DNA of 64,000 nucleotides from Ursus arctos (GCF_023065955.2 NW_026622763.1:83185299-83249298); one strand, 5' to 3'. Positions 13,213-26,259 are shown, numbered from the stretch's first letter. The notes: generated by a model not told the origin, from the letters alone. Program-made: numbers and translations.

Positions 13213-14962
13213 ATTTAATATCATAACATGGTTATAAGCTTGATGTGTTTTTAGAAAAAGTAAAATTATTTAAGAAAAGTGTAACTTTTCATATAGCTTC
13301 TCACTTTTTATTAACCATAGATCTTTTCATTGACTAACAAATGTCAAATACAGAAGTAAAGGAAACATTGGTAGATTGGTGAATGTGGTCTTGGCATTTG
13401 ATAGCTGGTTTCTTTAGATTTATGTAGGCCTGTAGTCAACAGTTTGACTGTAGTTGTGTCCAGGGGTCTGCCTTGGATTTTTTTCTTCCTTTGATTTAGC
13501 TTTAATGTTACAGTGTATATTTTATGTTTTATTTTTGTTGAAAAAGAAAGGCCTCAAGGATAGCTTGGACATATTTACTCTTCTTGGAAGTAACACGTGG
13601 TCCATCTCGTTTATTTAAAAAGTAGAGCTGCTACATTAAATTATTTTGAAAATGTTGGATATTTAATGAATAAAAATGAAACAGATTTAATTTTACAGTA
13701 GTAGAAAGTTCTTGATGTAGAACTACCCAAACATGAACCAACCAAGGGAAACAATTTTACAGTAACAACAAAAGCATCTAAAATCACTTTATTAAAATGG
13801 GAGGCACCAGCTGTTTTTATCTCTCCACCCCAGTTTGAATAAAGACTTGGTGTTCTCAGATCATGGGAATTGTTTTTTTCTCTGTGGAACCAATGATGGA
13901 GAGAGCCAAACAGTCTGCCACCTCATACCTTCCTCCTACGCTCTTTGTAAATTCTACAGATTTTGAAGCCCGTGGCCTTCTATTGAGATTTAATTAGTCC
14001 ACGCCAAGTTCAAATACAAAGAGCTGTATTCATTTTCCATGACTTCAAAGGTTTGACAGTGTCACTTGGATAGCAGGTGTTTCCCAGATCCTACCTATAG
14101 AGATACTCTAGGTATTTTAAAATCACTTAGGTCCTCTAAGGCCAGCAATTCTTTTCTATGGCAAAGTTCCAGCTCACCACTGCCAACATCTGGCTTTCCC
14201 TTTGTGGAACGAATGTTTAGATAAATAACTGGAGGAATGCAGTGGGAAACCAGAGTAGCTGCCCAGCTACTTGTCTCAGACCTGACTTCTACATGGACCT
14301 GAGACTCTGACCTTTCTCAGTGCCTAGACAAAGACACCCCTTGTATCCAGGTCCAAATGACATTAAAATGTGGCTTTTGAGTAGCTCACAAGCCTTCAAG
14401 TTTGATCATAAGGCAATGGCCACATCTGTGGAATTACAAAATGCTAGCCCACCAATATAGCTTGAACCACTAAGGCTTTGGTAGCCATGTCCCCTTAAAC
14501 GGTCTGTGTCATGTAGGTCTCTTTGAGCTTAGCATTCCAACTTTTCAGCTTTACTATGTTTAAAATATAGCATGGTACATCACCTCAAGCTCCAGAAATC
14601 TCCTTTGCAAGCACCTTAGTAACTCTCTTATTTGTATGAAGAAATTCTTGCTAAAAATTCGAGTGGTTAACAAAAGAAGCAATACCATTTAGTCTAGAGA
14701 GTCTCAAGGGACTCTCTCACTTGCTGTTGGAGAGGACAGTCATGTAATTCTTGATACTATCCTTAGTGATTTTGCTAACCCCCAACCATCACTTAACAGC
14801 CCTTAAGAGAGTTGTTACTGATCCTCTTAGGTTTGAGAGACTTGTACTGTCAGCGCTTCCAAATAAGAAACAGAGTACCCGCTATGTCTTGATCGCTCAG
14901 AATATAGTGGACAATATTCTGTACCCTAGCTCAGAGAGTGCAAACCATCTTTCCGCATGCCT
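13213..14962. other. Single-copy stretch, no gene recognised
   Basis: AT-rich, with a more GC-balanced segment at about 14150-14560. Short frames only, and no repeat I can name. Confidence 0.35.
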
Positions 14963-15200
14963 TCCAAGCAAGAATTCTTTTTTTTTTTTTTTTTAAAGAT
15001 TTTATTTATTTATTTGACAGAGATAGAGACAGCCAGCGAGAGAGGGAACACAAGCAGGGGGAGTGGGAGAGGAAGAAGCAGGCTCATAACGGAGGAGCCT
15101 GATGTGGGACTCGATCCCAGAACACCGGGATCATGCCCTGAGCTGAAGGCAGATGCTTAACCGCTGTGCCACCCAGGCGCCCCTCCAAGCAAGAATTCTT
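14963..15200 (-). mobile_element. Bear-type SINEC SINE, antisense, 17-bp target duplication
   Basis: Reverse-complement SINE with its T-run at 14978-14994 and its head ending in caggcgcccc at 15183. The body carries gacagccagcgagagagg, which I associate with the bear/panda subfamily. The perfect 17-bp duplication tccaagcaagaattctt lies at 14963-14979 and 15184-15200, so the insertion is fairly young. Confidence 0.95.
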
Positions 15201-15274
15201 ACTAGCGCCTACTTTTACTATTTCCCAAGGATTAATAGAACATCGTCTCTGGATCACATACTCCGGAATCTTAA

Positions 15275-15690
15275 CTGGTTGTATTAATTTATTGTGGCTG
15301 CTGTAACAAATTCCTGCACACTTGGTGCAATAGAAATTTATTTTATCACTATTCTGGAGGCTAGAATTCTTAAATCAAAATCTGTAAGCTCTAGGGGAGA
15401 TTCTGTTCCGTGCCTCTTTCAGCTTCTATTGGCTGTTGGTATTCCTTGCCCTGGGCTACATCACTCCAGTCTCTGTCTCCATTTCACATGGCCTTCTCTT
15501 TTGTCTCTCAAATCTCCCAGGTGTGTCTCTTAGAAGGATACTTGTCATTGGGTCCATCTGGATCATCAAGATCTCTAACTTACTTACATCTTCAAAAATC
15601 CCTTTAAAAAAATATGGTAATATCCACAGGTTCCAGGGATTAGGGAGTGGATTTATCTTTTGGGGCCACCATTCAGTCCATTACACTGGT
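15275..15690 (-). mobile_element. MLT1-like (ERVL-MaLR) solo LTR
   Basis: A 406-bp LTR (15280-15685) that starts TG and ends CA on the plus strand. It is flanked by the perfect 5-bp duplication ctggt at 15275-15279 and 15686-15690. Read in reverse it has the MaLR order, ending with the box complementary to tattgtggctgctgtaacaa, which lies at the left edge here. No internal retroviral sequence is present. Short frames crossing it are not genes. Confidence 0.85.
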
Positions 15691-15939
15691 CTTTTTGGAA
15701 AATGTGGTAGCCACTACATACGATGGGTGCTGATGGCTGTGGTTTTTGAACTACAGAGATGTGGGGGCACCAAAGCCCACTTTCATAATTATTAGAGTCT
15801 CACAGCTAACTAGAATAAGTCTTAAACCTACTTCCATTAGGTCTACTCTGATTTAGTATCTGATTTTGTTCTGGGGATTAGATGTGGAGTTACCCAAGTT
15901 CAGCACCTTGGCTTAAAGAGACAGCTGGAGCCCCAACTA

Positions 15940-16025
15940 TTGGACTGTAAATTCCTTGACTCTTATTTACTACTGTTATCACCTAGTACATTGGTGGGAT
16001 CATAGTAGGTGCTTAGCATATAGTT
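15940..16025 (+). repeat. L2 LINE 3' end fragment
   Basis: The order ggactgtaaattccttgac, cacctagtacattgg, catagtaggtgcttagcata matches the last 90 bases of L2. Confidence 0.65.
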
Positions 16026-16169
16026 TTTTTGTTTGTTTGTTTTTTTAATAAAAGAAGGAACAGTAGGTCAGAAAATTATTTCAGGCCCAACAGGCACAAA
16101 CATTTAGGAAGGAACAAGTGGTCACGCTCTTTATTCCAGAAGTACAGAAATACTTTTGAGAAGAAATGG

Positions 16170-16330
16170 TGAAAAAAAACCAGATGTTTAGAAAATGTCC
16201 TTCCCTCTTCTCTCTGTATAACCAAGTCTTGTGTTTTCATTTCAAGTCCCATCTCTTCCATAAGCCTTCCCATCTTCACAATCTGTACCAGTGATCTCAA
16301 AATCCTTTGCTAGAATACCCTTTTACTAAA
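16170..16330 (+). repeat. Possible L2 fragment
   Basis: The segment containing caagtcccatctcttcc, then ataagccttcccatc, resembles the L2 box 'tgtcacctcctccgtgaagccttccctgac'. It is diverged. The minus frame that covers it is not a gene. Confidence 0.4.
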
Positions 16331-17559
16331 ACAGTATTGAACATACTGCCTAATACCTATTAATTTGTTTACTATATCTTAAAAAGTTTTACAGGTTAGA
16401 ACTATGTTATATAATTATAAAAATAGAAAATAAAGGGCATGAGTTACACATGGAATAAAATATCATTTTCCCTTGTAAATCAAAATGGCTTTATTAACAT
16501 CTCAAGAAAAATATAATTTAAGTGGGTTTCATCATTGAGAATATCAGATATAAATCTGTATTGTAAATCATCTTCTTGATTTCCAATTTATTTGGCTGAC
16601 TTCTTGTCAAATGTGTGTAGATTTCCTTTGTCTTTATCTAAAAAAAGATACATTGCTATATGTTGACATAAGCCAAGAACAATGAACAAGTGGGAACTTC
16701 TCTTACTCCCTGTATTAGGGACCATGCAGGCATCTGCTGGATATCTCATTTAGTAGTGGTAACATGTGGCATTTGACATCTAGGCAGTGAAAGCTCCAGC
16801 ATTAATTTGCATATTAAATATTAGTGACATTTAATTTCATTTTCCCCCTTAGGAAAAAAAATGATAAATAGAATTTCTAACATTTACTTCCTACGCTACA
16901 ATAGAGATCACCTATTTTTACTCTATCACTTAGTACTTGAATATCTAAAACTTTTCATTATTTGCCTTTGCTCAAATATTCATATGTTCCTCAGAACATC
17001 TGTAATGAAGATGATCATGTCTTACCCTGCAGTATCCTACATACCACCCAAAAGCATCTTATAAATAGTGAATGCCCTATTTAATTAAGGGCTACAGCTA
17101 ATTAGAAAAGTCCTATTGCTCTATGATTTTTTTGATTCATTTAAAATAATTTTAACAGTCAGAATCTAATACATATCACCTCAATGTAGCTTACTGAAGT
17201 GGACAGTATAACGGAGCATGTAAAATTTTTTTGAATTGTATTGCAAACTATAGGCTACTGTATAATAGCTATAATTACTAGAATTTCGAAGTTCTTTTGT
17301 GAAAGAGTTTTCTTTTTTTCAAAACTATTAGCAAGTTTGAGTTTTACCTTTTATTTCTCCTGCTGAGTAGATAATACAGTATCCATTGGACTGGTGACCT
17401 GAGGGATATAATCCTAATCCACATAATTTTAATCTAAACAATTGAGTTACTTGCTCACAGATAACCGCCATAATATACCCCCTTGATACTGAAGCTTCTT
17501 TAAAATGAAGTTGGACCATCTTAAAGGTAAAACAAAGTTTATAAAAGATTCTTCATTTA
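16331..17559. other. AT-rich single-copy stretch, no gene
   Basis: Nothing recognised. The 67-codon plus frame at 16861-17064 has no family resemblance. Confidence 0.4.
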
Positions 17560-17960
17560 CTCTTCATTCTCACTGTCAGCCCATCTCAGCCCTGGTGAGG
17601 GGAGTGAATGTGACTCTCAGGAGGTGCCTCACCCAAGTTCCTGTTATCTCTGGCTTCCCGTTGGATTCAGCCAATGGGAAGCAAGATAGGCAATCAGCAG
17701 GTGGGAGAAGAAGAAGGCTCTCTCTCATTTCCCAATTGCTGCTATAATTCCCGGGAGACTTGTAGCTCTCTGGTAGATAGGGCAGGCCCTCTTTGATGGC
17801 TCGCTCCCAAGTGCCCCAGATGGTCACAGCTTTTGGGTTTTCTAGGTCCTAGTTGCTGCAACATCCCTGGTTGATTTCCTTAATGTTATCCACATCTCTG
17901 TAAAGGATCCCCTCATCAGAGCCGCACTTTTCTAATCGGACCGTGACGGATACACATGCT
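17560..17960 (+). repeat. Ancient interspersed repeat (family uncertain)
   Basis: The order ttggattcagccaatggga, ggtgggagaagaagaagg, tcctagttgctgcaac, ctggttgatttcctta, and the end ggaccgtgacggatacac matches a common old mammalian repeat whose consensus ends 'gggaccctgactgatacac'. I recognise the pattern but will not name the family. Confidence 0.45.
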
Positions 17961-20473
17961 AATAAGCAAGTTTGGAGTGTTTAACACAGATCTTCAGCAG
18001 ACTTGCTGCCGGGTGTATGTAGGCACAGCTGTAGGAGGCTAAGAATAGCTCTGCCTGCAGCATCTTTTTTTTCTGAGAATCTTTTGCAATTCAAACTCCA
18101 TTTTTGGGGGCTCAGTTAGGACTTTATCTTTTGGTACCAGCTTTTTTCTTGCAATCGAATCCTCTCTCTACTCTCAAAAAGAATGTGATATTAGTCAGCA
18201 GTTACCCTTGTTACTTGACCACACGCTATCTTAAAATAGAATTTTAAGGAAGTGTACCTCACTCAGCCTAGCATCCACCTTTTCAATCTTCTCTCTCATT
18301 TTATGTAGAAAAATCAGTTGTTAATGGAATGCAGCTCTGAGTTCATGTGGAAGTACTTGAGGACCCGAAAGAACATTTTGAAATCAAAATAGGTCTCTAG
18401 CCTTGAGAGTAAACTTGATCATTTCTTTGAGGTTAGGAATAGGAAAGAGTATGAAGTGACAGTCTAGGTCTCTCTCTCCTCTAGGGGTGGACCTGTGATC
18501 TCTAGAAGCAGAATAGGGGGAGGGTTGACCTATATGCAAATACTGAAGACCTATTTCTAGGAGGTATTTGGTTTCCTCAGTTTCTTCAAGGAGATAAAAC
18601 CCACTTTCATCTAATCTCATGGCATATTCTTCTTTCAAGAAAGGTGTTCTATCAGGAACTCTCCTCTCCTTTTTTGAGAAAAGATCAGTTTCCTTCCTTT
18701 GCTCTGAGGACCTTTTTATATATTTTGAATTTTCTCACACACCTAGAAAAACAATCATAGTATTTTAGTAACCCTTTATGATATCCTGAGGCATATCCTT
18801 AGGCACCTATTTTCTTTCTGCCTCTGATAATGACATTTCTGATAAAGTATATCTTTATAATGAGACTTTGTCAGTTGGATTAGAATAAAACCATATTAAA
18901 GAATTGATCCAAATTTTAGTATTCTTGATAGCCATTTGTTTGGTGCCTGTAGTACACAGTCTCATTTGTCATGATGTTCCTCCTTCCCTTCAGTTAGCCT
19001 GCAGACACACCTTGGTACCAGCCAAGAATTTTCTATGTAAGTTGAAATGTGGGGGGAGGCAAAGGGGGATACTTTTAATATCTTACCTAAACCCTTTGCT
19101 GCGTCCTTAAGCATTCTTTTGTTTTGTAATCAAAGGGATACACTTGGTTGGTCACCATCCTCTTTACAAATACTATTGATCTTTTTCATGTATACAAATA
19201 ATTTATGTCTATCCATTTTTTCCTCTCCACTATAAAAGATTTTGAGAATATTTAGCCCTAATCTTTAATTTTCCCCTCATATTCTTATTCTCTTATTCCT
19301 CATAATTTTGTTGTTTTCTTTGTTCCTTTCGGTGTTTTCTCCTGCTCATCTATATTTTGAATGTAGAAGAGCCAAAAAATGAATTCTGTAGCTTATGTAA
19401 AAACATGTTTCAGGCAGTGAAAGTGTGCCTTATGGTCTTTGTGTTTTATACTCTGTTATTACGTCTAAGAATGGCAATATAATTATAGAGATGTTGTTGT
19501 TTCTTTAGTGAATTATCTGAACCCCCGCAAATTTCTCTGCTTTAATGATGCATAATCAGCCATTATTCATCTTGTATTTATGCTTTTGTTTAAGAAATTA
19601 ATGACAAGCTGGCTACGATGGTAATAATTTGGCACTTTGCTTGGCACATTCAATCCTATATTAGTCAGATTTCACATACTAAAAAACAAACTCTACCCCC
19701 CAGAGAAATAAAAGGTCAGACTGTGATCACTTAATATAAAAATATTTTAAGATTAGAATGTACAGTTTTAATAAGCAACAATGCAACGTAACAGTTTAAG
19801 ATGGGCTAGAAGAGGGTTAGGGTTACATAGAAATACCTATGACTTACTGATTATATTTGTTTTCCAAAAGAGTAACCCAAATCATCCCAAACATTTATAT
19901 GCCCATCTTACATCGAAAGTCTTCCAGATAAAGATTCCATACATTCTCTTAGTAAACCAAATTTCTTATTTAGATTTCTTTTTTGTATCATTGCATTTTT
20001 TTTTCCAACCAAAGACTTCGTTGTCCTGTGTTCACTCAAATGAGGTGTCATATCATGGAAAGCAGTGTTGTTCATGAGTAATTATCTTGTGGGCTTTAAT
20101 AGCAATACACAGACATATAGACTACATAGAATCACCCTTCTACTGTCACCAAAAAAAGAAGGGCAACTTTAACGCCATTAGCTCAGCCAGTAATGAGTGA
20201 AAAAAGTCAATCCTAACATCAGAAAAAAGGAATTCTGTATTCATTCTTCATAGTATGAGGCAGGATTGTGTTCATCGAAAAGTAACACGTTAGAAAATCG
20301 TTAATATGTTCAGTGAGAGCTGAATATCTTAATAGATTCCATATGTGGCAGAAGAAAAGTCTGTTTTAAAATATGTAAGATGTAATATGTAGTAGCATAT
20401 AATATGTAACTATGTGATCATAGGTAATATTTATGTGCTATACAGAGGGTTAAGCGTGTGCCCTGTACTCTTC

Positions 20474-20474
<1 letters not shown>
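17961..20474. other. Mostly single-copy sequence, no gene
   Basis: No clear element was seen. Several 60-98 codon frames (for example 18384-18638 minus and 19781-20077 plus) lack family resemblance, and their starts lack splice or promoter support. Confidence 0.35.

Positions 20475-20508
<34 letters not shown>
20475..20508. repeat. (TG)n microsatellite
   Basis: About 17 uninterrupted GT units. Confidence 0.97.
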
Positions 20509-20519
20509 TAGAAGAACTT

Positions 20520-20640
20520 CATTAATAGGTACTATTATTAATCTTATCTTACAAATGAGGAAACAAAGGGTAAAGAAGATATTAAATAATTTGTCAAGAT
20601 CACATAATTAGTAGTAAAATTACAATTTTATTTCATAATC
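20520..20640 (-). repeat. MIR SINE fragment (antisense)
   Basis: ttacaaatgaggaaac, then tgtcaagatcacataattag, is the MIR core in reverse. Confidence 0.6.
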
Positions 20641-20898
20641 TTAACAGTTAGAATCAACTTTCTCCTGTAAAATTATGTCTGTTCTCTTTCATGTCGTTTT
20701 TCGTTCAGGATATTTATGTGTTCATCCTTGATTTCTTGATATAATTTCCTTAATAGATTTCTATATTTTTGTGATTCAAAGGAATGTTTAGATTAGGTTA
20801 CTTAGGTAATATTTTTACTTTCATGAAATTATTCTACATTATCTCTGGCATTTCATCCTTATCAACTATCACATTTTAAAGGTACATTAAAATATGAT

Positions 20899-21078
20899 TT
20901 TTAAAAAGGATTTTATTTTTTTGAGAGAGAGCACAAGCAGGGGGGAGGGGCAGAAGCAGAGGGAGAAGCAGGCTCCCCACTGAGCAGGGAACCCAATATG
21001 GGGCTCAATCCCAGGACCCTGGGATCATGACCTGAGCCGAAGGCAGATGTTTAACTGACTGAGCCACCCAGGCACCCC
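20899..21078 (-). mobile_element. Carnivore SINEC SINE, antisense
   Basis: The order aggattttatttttttgaga, gcacaagcagggggg, ctcaatcccaggaccctggg, gactgagccacccaggcacccc is the caniform SINE in reverse. Flanks ttaaaatatgatt and taaaatagaatt may be a decayed target duplication. Confidence 0.93.
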
Positions 21079-21590
21079 TAAAATAGAATTGATTAACAAG
21101 TTGTCTTTGAAATGGCTCAAGCTCTCTGCTCAGTTATGTCAATGCAGATCTGTACTTACGGTAACAAAAGGAAGGGCAAATTTATTCAACTATTCCTTAT
21201 CATGATCCCAAAATGATTGAAATATAGATGCATCTTTAGGAAGATTTCTTGACATAGTGCAAAAATTATCAGTGCTATATACTTCTTATAAGATATAAAG
21301 CAAAATAAAAATTGCTGCTTCCCATCACTAATATACTTAGGGCTGGATGACCCTGACATATAAATAGTTTAAAGAAAACTTATAGTGATGTTTAGAAGAT
21401 CCACTTAGAAATCCAGAGCCTGAAGAATGGATGTCTCAGTTGTGGCGATTTGGAATAACTGGGTTCTTAGCGTTACTGGTTAATCATTCACCTGGCTCTG
21501 AATTTGACTGATGTACCTGATCCTTGTGAGAACTACCATGCTAGTGCTACTACTACTCCAACTGCTACTACTATTACACCATTCCTGTGA
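21079..21590. other. Single-copy stretch, no gene
   Basis: Nothing recognised apart from a short CTA-rich run near 21545-21575. Confidence 0.35.
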
Positions 21591-21700
21591 ATAGTTACTT
21601 AGGATTCCTGAGTGCCCCATATGTTATTAGTAAGCACTAAGCCTATACCATTTCACTTAATTCTCATAATGATCTTATCAAGTTAGTTTACCCTAGTTTG
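21591..21700 (-). repeat. Possible MIR fragment (antisense)
   Basis: gcactaagcctataccatttc followed by taattctcataatgatc resembles the reversed MIR 3' half. Confidence 0.4.
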
Positions 21701-22167
21701 TTGTCAGCTTCTTAGCATCGAGGTTAAAACCAGTGTATCTTTAATCTACAGCAGCAGTAAGAAACAACCATCGCTCAATCTCATGCCTCCAAGTACTTTC
21801 CAGCTGGCCCCCTCTAAGGGGTAGGGCTCATCTGAGATGCTTAATGGTGAATTTTCTCACTTTGATTGAGGGAGTTGAAAGAGTGTGTAAGATCTTCCAG
21901 TGCAGCCTAGGAATTATCTCACGCTGAGGGGATTGGTTCTGTACTCAAAAAATTGAAGAATGGCAGGATTGTGAGGGACTTTATTTTATTAAAAGAAATT
22001 AATGTTTGGAATGGAAAAAATGGTCACATTGTAGGAATTTTAGAAGAAAATTGATAGCCCCCCACACACATTCACACCTCCCCCACATGGATCAAAGAAG
22101 AAAGCAGATGGATCATTTTAACAAGAACCCTATCTCTACCAGTAGATGACCAACTTAATCACATTAT

Positions 22168-22340
22168 TTAGTTAGTGCTTTGTTGTATAAAAGTGTATTT
22201 CACATACATTACTTCACTGAATCATTACACCTGTTTTGAAGTGGTGGTTATTACTTTATTGGTTTTTACAGATGAAGACACTGAGTCTCAAAGAGAATGA
22301 ATCTTGAAGAGAATGAATGGTTTATGGCAGCTGCCCAGAT
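22168..22340 (-). repeat. MIR SINE (antisense)
   Basis: tcacatacattacttcac, then tttttacagatgaagacactgagtc, is the reversed MIR order. Confidence 0.6.
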
Positions 22341-22624
22341 CGGCTTTCCCATGGGTACTGCCACATCTATCTTGCACCTCGCTGGGTCTTGTAAGATCTG
22401 CTGAAATTACCCAACAGCTAGTCTCATGAGGCACCTGTTAACCTGAGTATGCTGGCTAGCAAGCAGTGAGCCAACAGCTAGGAAATGACTGCATATGTGC
22501 ACTATGGAGCCCTATGTCATCACCCAGTTTTGGAAGCAAGAATGATGTAATACAACAAACTAATGAGGCCTACAAAAATTCTTTCAGTTTAGATTTTTTG
22601 CATGAGTGGGCTACTAAGATATAG
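22341..22624. other. Single-copy stretch with balanced GC, no gene
   Basis: The 10-mer ccaacagcta occurs twice (about 22412 and 22472). Nothing else was recognised. Confidence 0.35.
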
Positions 22625-22840
22625 TGAAAAGAGTGCTGAATTCAGGATCAAGATATGAATATTGCAACTCCAACTTTCCTACTTAATGAATTCTGTGACT
22701 CAAATACTTAACTTCTTCTCTCCAAACAATAAATTTCTCATTCATTAAAAAGGACAAGAATATCCACTCAATATACTTCATAGGATTTTTGAGAAGACCA
22801 AACTCAATGCAGCATATGAAAGTTCTTTGAAAATGACAAG
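22625..22840 (+). repeat. MIR SINE, diverged
   Basis: Follows the MIR order from agtgctgaattcaggatca through gtgactcaaatacttaac and tcataggatttttgag to gaaagttctttgaaaatg. Confidence 0.5.
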
Positions 22841-23486
22841 ATGCCTGAGAAGTGTTCTGAGGGTGAAGATGGATATAGGGGTAGAGGTTAGGCCAGAGTA
22901 TGTCCTATAGAGACCTGAGTTTCATTGCCACCTTTTCCCTTCCTTCTTGAGTTAGGATGGTCCAAAGTAAGTTTTGAACCATGTTCCACAATAGGCCAAT
23001 GTCCATCTCAACCATTCAAATGAACTGCAGCTACAAAAGAAGTCATCTTCCTGGCATGCATTTTCTTGATTTTGTTGGGACTGGCAAATGTATCTTCTTG
23101 TTGAATTTAAAAAGGTCACACTGTGTAACCACTATTGGTTATCAGCGTGTCCTAAGCATTAAGATAATAATACAAATAAGCAGGTATAATTTTTCTCTCT
23201 GACGGAAGTCCCTGCTGTTAAAATGCCAGCAATCCCATTTAATAAAGTAGAATCATTATAAGGGCTTGGCTTGACTCCCAGAACAGGAGGTTCCCCAGTG
23301 AGAAACCACCTGTTAGCAAAGTCTTCATCTCTCTGTTTGGAGTCATGGAAGAATAGAAATTATCCAGAGAAAGTAACACAAAGGTTCCAGCAGAAAATTA
23401 CCTCTCCCAAACAATTCAAAGACCATATGGTTATACCTCTATTACATGAAAGGATGCATTCCAACTATACCCTCTGTTGACAAACA
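22841..23486. other. No gene or clear element recognised
   Basis: Two plus-strand frames of about 70 codons (22981-23202 and 23271-23480) were examined. Neither resembles a known protein. Confidence 0.35.
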
Positions 23487-23673
23487 TTTTTTTTAGAGGG
23501 GGAAAGGGAGAGAGGTAGGGGAAGGGGCAGAAGGAGAGGAAGAAAGAGTATCTTAAGCAGGCTCCACACCCAACATGGAGTTTGACTCAGGGCTTGATCT
23601 CACGACCTGAGATCACGACCTGAGCTGAAATCAGGAGTCAGTCGCTTAACAGACTGAGCCACCCAGGTGCCTC
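23487..23673 (-). mobile_element. Carnivore SINEC SINE, antisense, old copy
   Basis: A purine-rich tail side is followed by gcttgatctcacgacctgag and then agactgagccacccaggtgcc. A local duplication of the gatcacgacctgag box is visible at about 23599-23625. No clear target duplication. Confidence 0.88.
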
Positions 23674-24044
23674 TTGATTGAAACTTTTTAAAAATAGGTA
23701 AAAGTAATATTGAAGCAAAGGAAACAGGGAAACAGAGATATAGAGTAATGTCAACCAAAATATAGTCCTTGCAAAATCATTCAGTGACTAAACTCAGCAC
23801 TCACACTCAAGAATCACACTGCCCATTGAGAGAAATGGTTGAGATTGGCTAAATGGATGGGTGACTGAATTTGAATAATGAAGCAAGTGGAAGTTTGGGA
23901 ATGCTGAAAGATATTTTGAATCACAAATTTCCCCCAAGGTCTATCTTGTTTACTTGCAATCAGAATAATTATTCATATGGCTAGAGCTCCACATCTCACA
24001 TGCTATCCCTGATGCATTCATTGCTCCCTCCACCTACCTGAAAA

Positions 24045-24250
24045 GCAGTAGAGGATACTGGCTACGAGTATAGCATCAGAGTAGCTTTGTGTAAGTTATT
24101 GAACCTCTCTGTATCTTAGTTTCCTCACACATCAAGCAGGGATAATACTTACACCTGTGGCATAGGGCCGTTGGGAAAATTACATGATTTAATGTATGTA
24201 AAGTTCTTAGAATAGCTAAGGATAGTGTTATCTGACAAATAATTATTGAA
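24045..24250 (+). repeat. MIR SINE
   Basis: tgtgtaagttattgaacc, ctgtatcttagtttcctc, gggccgttgggaaaattac and ctgacaaataattattgaac follow the MIR order. Confidence 0.75.
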
Positions 24251-24349
24251 CAAAGTGGAATGACAAACAAATTTAAATCAAGCTGTTGCTACTTGTGAAA
24301 TTCATTTTACCTCCATTAGACATTTTTGTTTTCTAGTATTCTATGCAGT

Positions 24350-24580
24350 GATTCAGAGGATGAGGAAGTCAAACTGCTGGTATTTAAATTATGGCTTCAG
24401 TCTACTAGCTGTTATCTTGGGTAAATTACTTACATCTTATGCTTCTGTCTCGTTGTATGTAAAATGTGAACGATAACAATGATAGAGATACTGGGAGGTA
24501 AGTAATGAGTACATGAGGTAAGACATGGAAAGCCCTAGATAAGTGTCTAGCACATGCTGAGTGCTTCTCCAATGCTAGCT
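24350..24580 (+). repeat. MIR SINE, second copy
   Basis: cttgggtaaattacttacatc, ttgtatgtaaaatgtgaac and agtgtctagcacatgctgag follow the MIR order, about 100 bp after the previous copy and in the same orientation. Confidence 0.7.
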
Positions 24581-25966
24581 ATCATTATCATTAATTCCTC
24601 TGCAATTTCTTCTCTTTGTAACTCTCTGGGACCACCAGATACTCCCCTAGTATTTCTCCCTTCCCAAATGTTTAAGACTAAACCTGGTCTAAATTGGAAG
24701 ACGGGGGAGCATCTTAAAGTCATCACTCTATGTTGCAAGATTACATCATACTGTCCTCCAGGCAGAGCGTGATCTTGTTGTCTGGCTTACATATCTGGCT
24801 TTCTAATCTGATTCTTGTGTCTTGGTTTCTACTCTAGCACTCTGATGACACTCCCTGGACTCTCTTGCCTCCAGAGTCCTTTATTTCTGCCCTGCAGGAC
24901 AGTCACATAACAAATTCATTGCCAAATTTCTCTCATGTTCACTGCCTGGGGCTTCTGGACCCTACTCATGTCTACAAGATTGCACTGCATGTTCCGTTGA
25001 TCTTGGAATATTACATTTAACCACTCAGTGGAACCTCTGTTTAGTACCTGAAACCCTCCCATCTCTGTGAAGAGTATATTCCAGGTCTTAGACCCTCCTT
25101 ATCTGCTTTATCCAGTAACCATAGCCTCAATGAGCAAATAAGACCCATTTCTAGATTGATATTCTTTGATTTCAGCTACCCTTATAAAAAACAAATACTT
25201 GGATATACACATAAGTAGACCAGATTTTCCCAATTCAACATCTAATTCTTCTTTTTGGAAATTATATCTCAGGGTTTGTAAAGTAGCCTGTTTTTACTTG
25301 TGAGTACAAGTGTGATGTTTCTGTGTGTGTGTTTAGTTTGTGCCTAGTTTCCTCAATAAATTCTGGCATTATAATTTTAATGAAGTTAGAGATACATAAA
25401 ATAGATGAAAGAAACCGGCCATCATAATGTATGAAAATTACTAACACGTGACTAATGTTGTTCTCAGTGACAGTCTATGTCAGACTTTACCTATCCAGAG
25501 GAAGACAACATGGGTGGTTTGAAAAAGAACAAACTGGTTCTTTTGGGTGTGGATACTGGTTTCATAATGGGAATGTTGGTTTGCCCTAGAAAATCATTGC
25601 AGTGCAATAAATTGAGTGACTCGGGTGTCTTAAATTGCAGGGGGAAAAAAGTTCTTTTTGTAGCTAAGATCTGGGTGAACTGTGAAGAAATAATTTCTTG
25701 TCACCCTTTCTATTTACTGTTTTTCTTTTTTCACTTTTTAACTAATTAAAAACAAATTTCCTTTTACCTGCTTGTGGTAAGTAGAATTGCTTAAACGGGT
25801 GATTAAAAAGTAGAAACTTTAAAGGTACTAGTTCTACTAGAAAGGAAAAAACAAATAAAAAACTCATTGTAATACTCCAGAAAACTTGTTTATTAGATGA
25901 ATTTAATTAATGTTGCTAGAAAACCATTCATAATCAAAGTAAAAATAAAGCATTTGTCCAAAAATG
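24581..25966. other. No gene recognised; pyrimidine-rich then AT-rich
   Basis: 24780-25140 is pyrimidine-rich and could be an eroded LINE, but I cannot support it. The 90-codon plus frame at 25477-25749 has no family resemblance. Confidence 0.3.
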
Positions 25967-26143
25967 TATGCTGTCCAAAATTAACCTCGAGTGGCTATTA
26001 AATTTGAATGTAAATACCATGAGTTAAAATTTTAAAAAATTAAAATTTAACTCCTCAGTTGCTTTATTTCAAGTGCTCCATAGCCACATATGGGCAGTGG
26101 TTTACCATATCCAACAGCTCAGAAAGCTCTGTTGGACAGCACC
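25967..26143 (+). mobile_element. hAT-like non-autonomous DNA transposon
   Basis: Perfect 9-bp terminal inverted repeats gctgtccaa (25970-25978) and ttggacagc (26132-26140) enclose ttcaagtgctccatagccac and catatgggcagtgg. These are typical boxes of a common mammalian MER element ending 'tattggacagc'. An internal inverted repeat (gagttaaa...tttaactc, 26021-26053) lies at its centre. Confidence 0.7.
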
Positions 26144-26259
26144 GGTTCATATAATTTCAATACTGGATCATGGCAGAAAGTTCAGCTGTACCTCAGCGCT
26201 TTAAATAATTCCCCTCCTTATGATTTTTAGCTTCATGGACTCTTAGCTTAATGTTTTTA

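Noticed and set aside
14957..15160. 67-codon frame containing SERGNTSRGSGRGRSRL-like text (also seen at 37914-38099)
   Set aside because: It is the SINE read in antisense. The same peptide appears wherever this SINE lies in that orientation.
15294..15795. Three overlapping plus-strand frames of 65-119 codons
   Set aside because: All lie in or run out of the antisense MLT1-like LTR. They overlap in different frames and resemble no protein.
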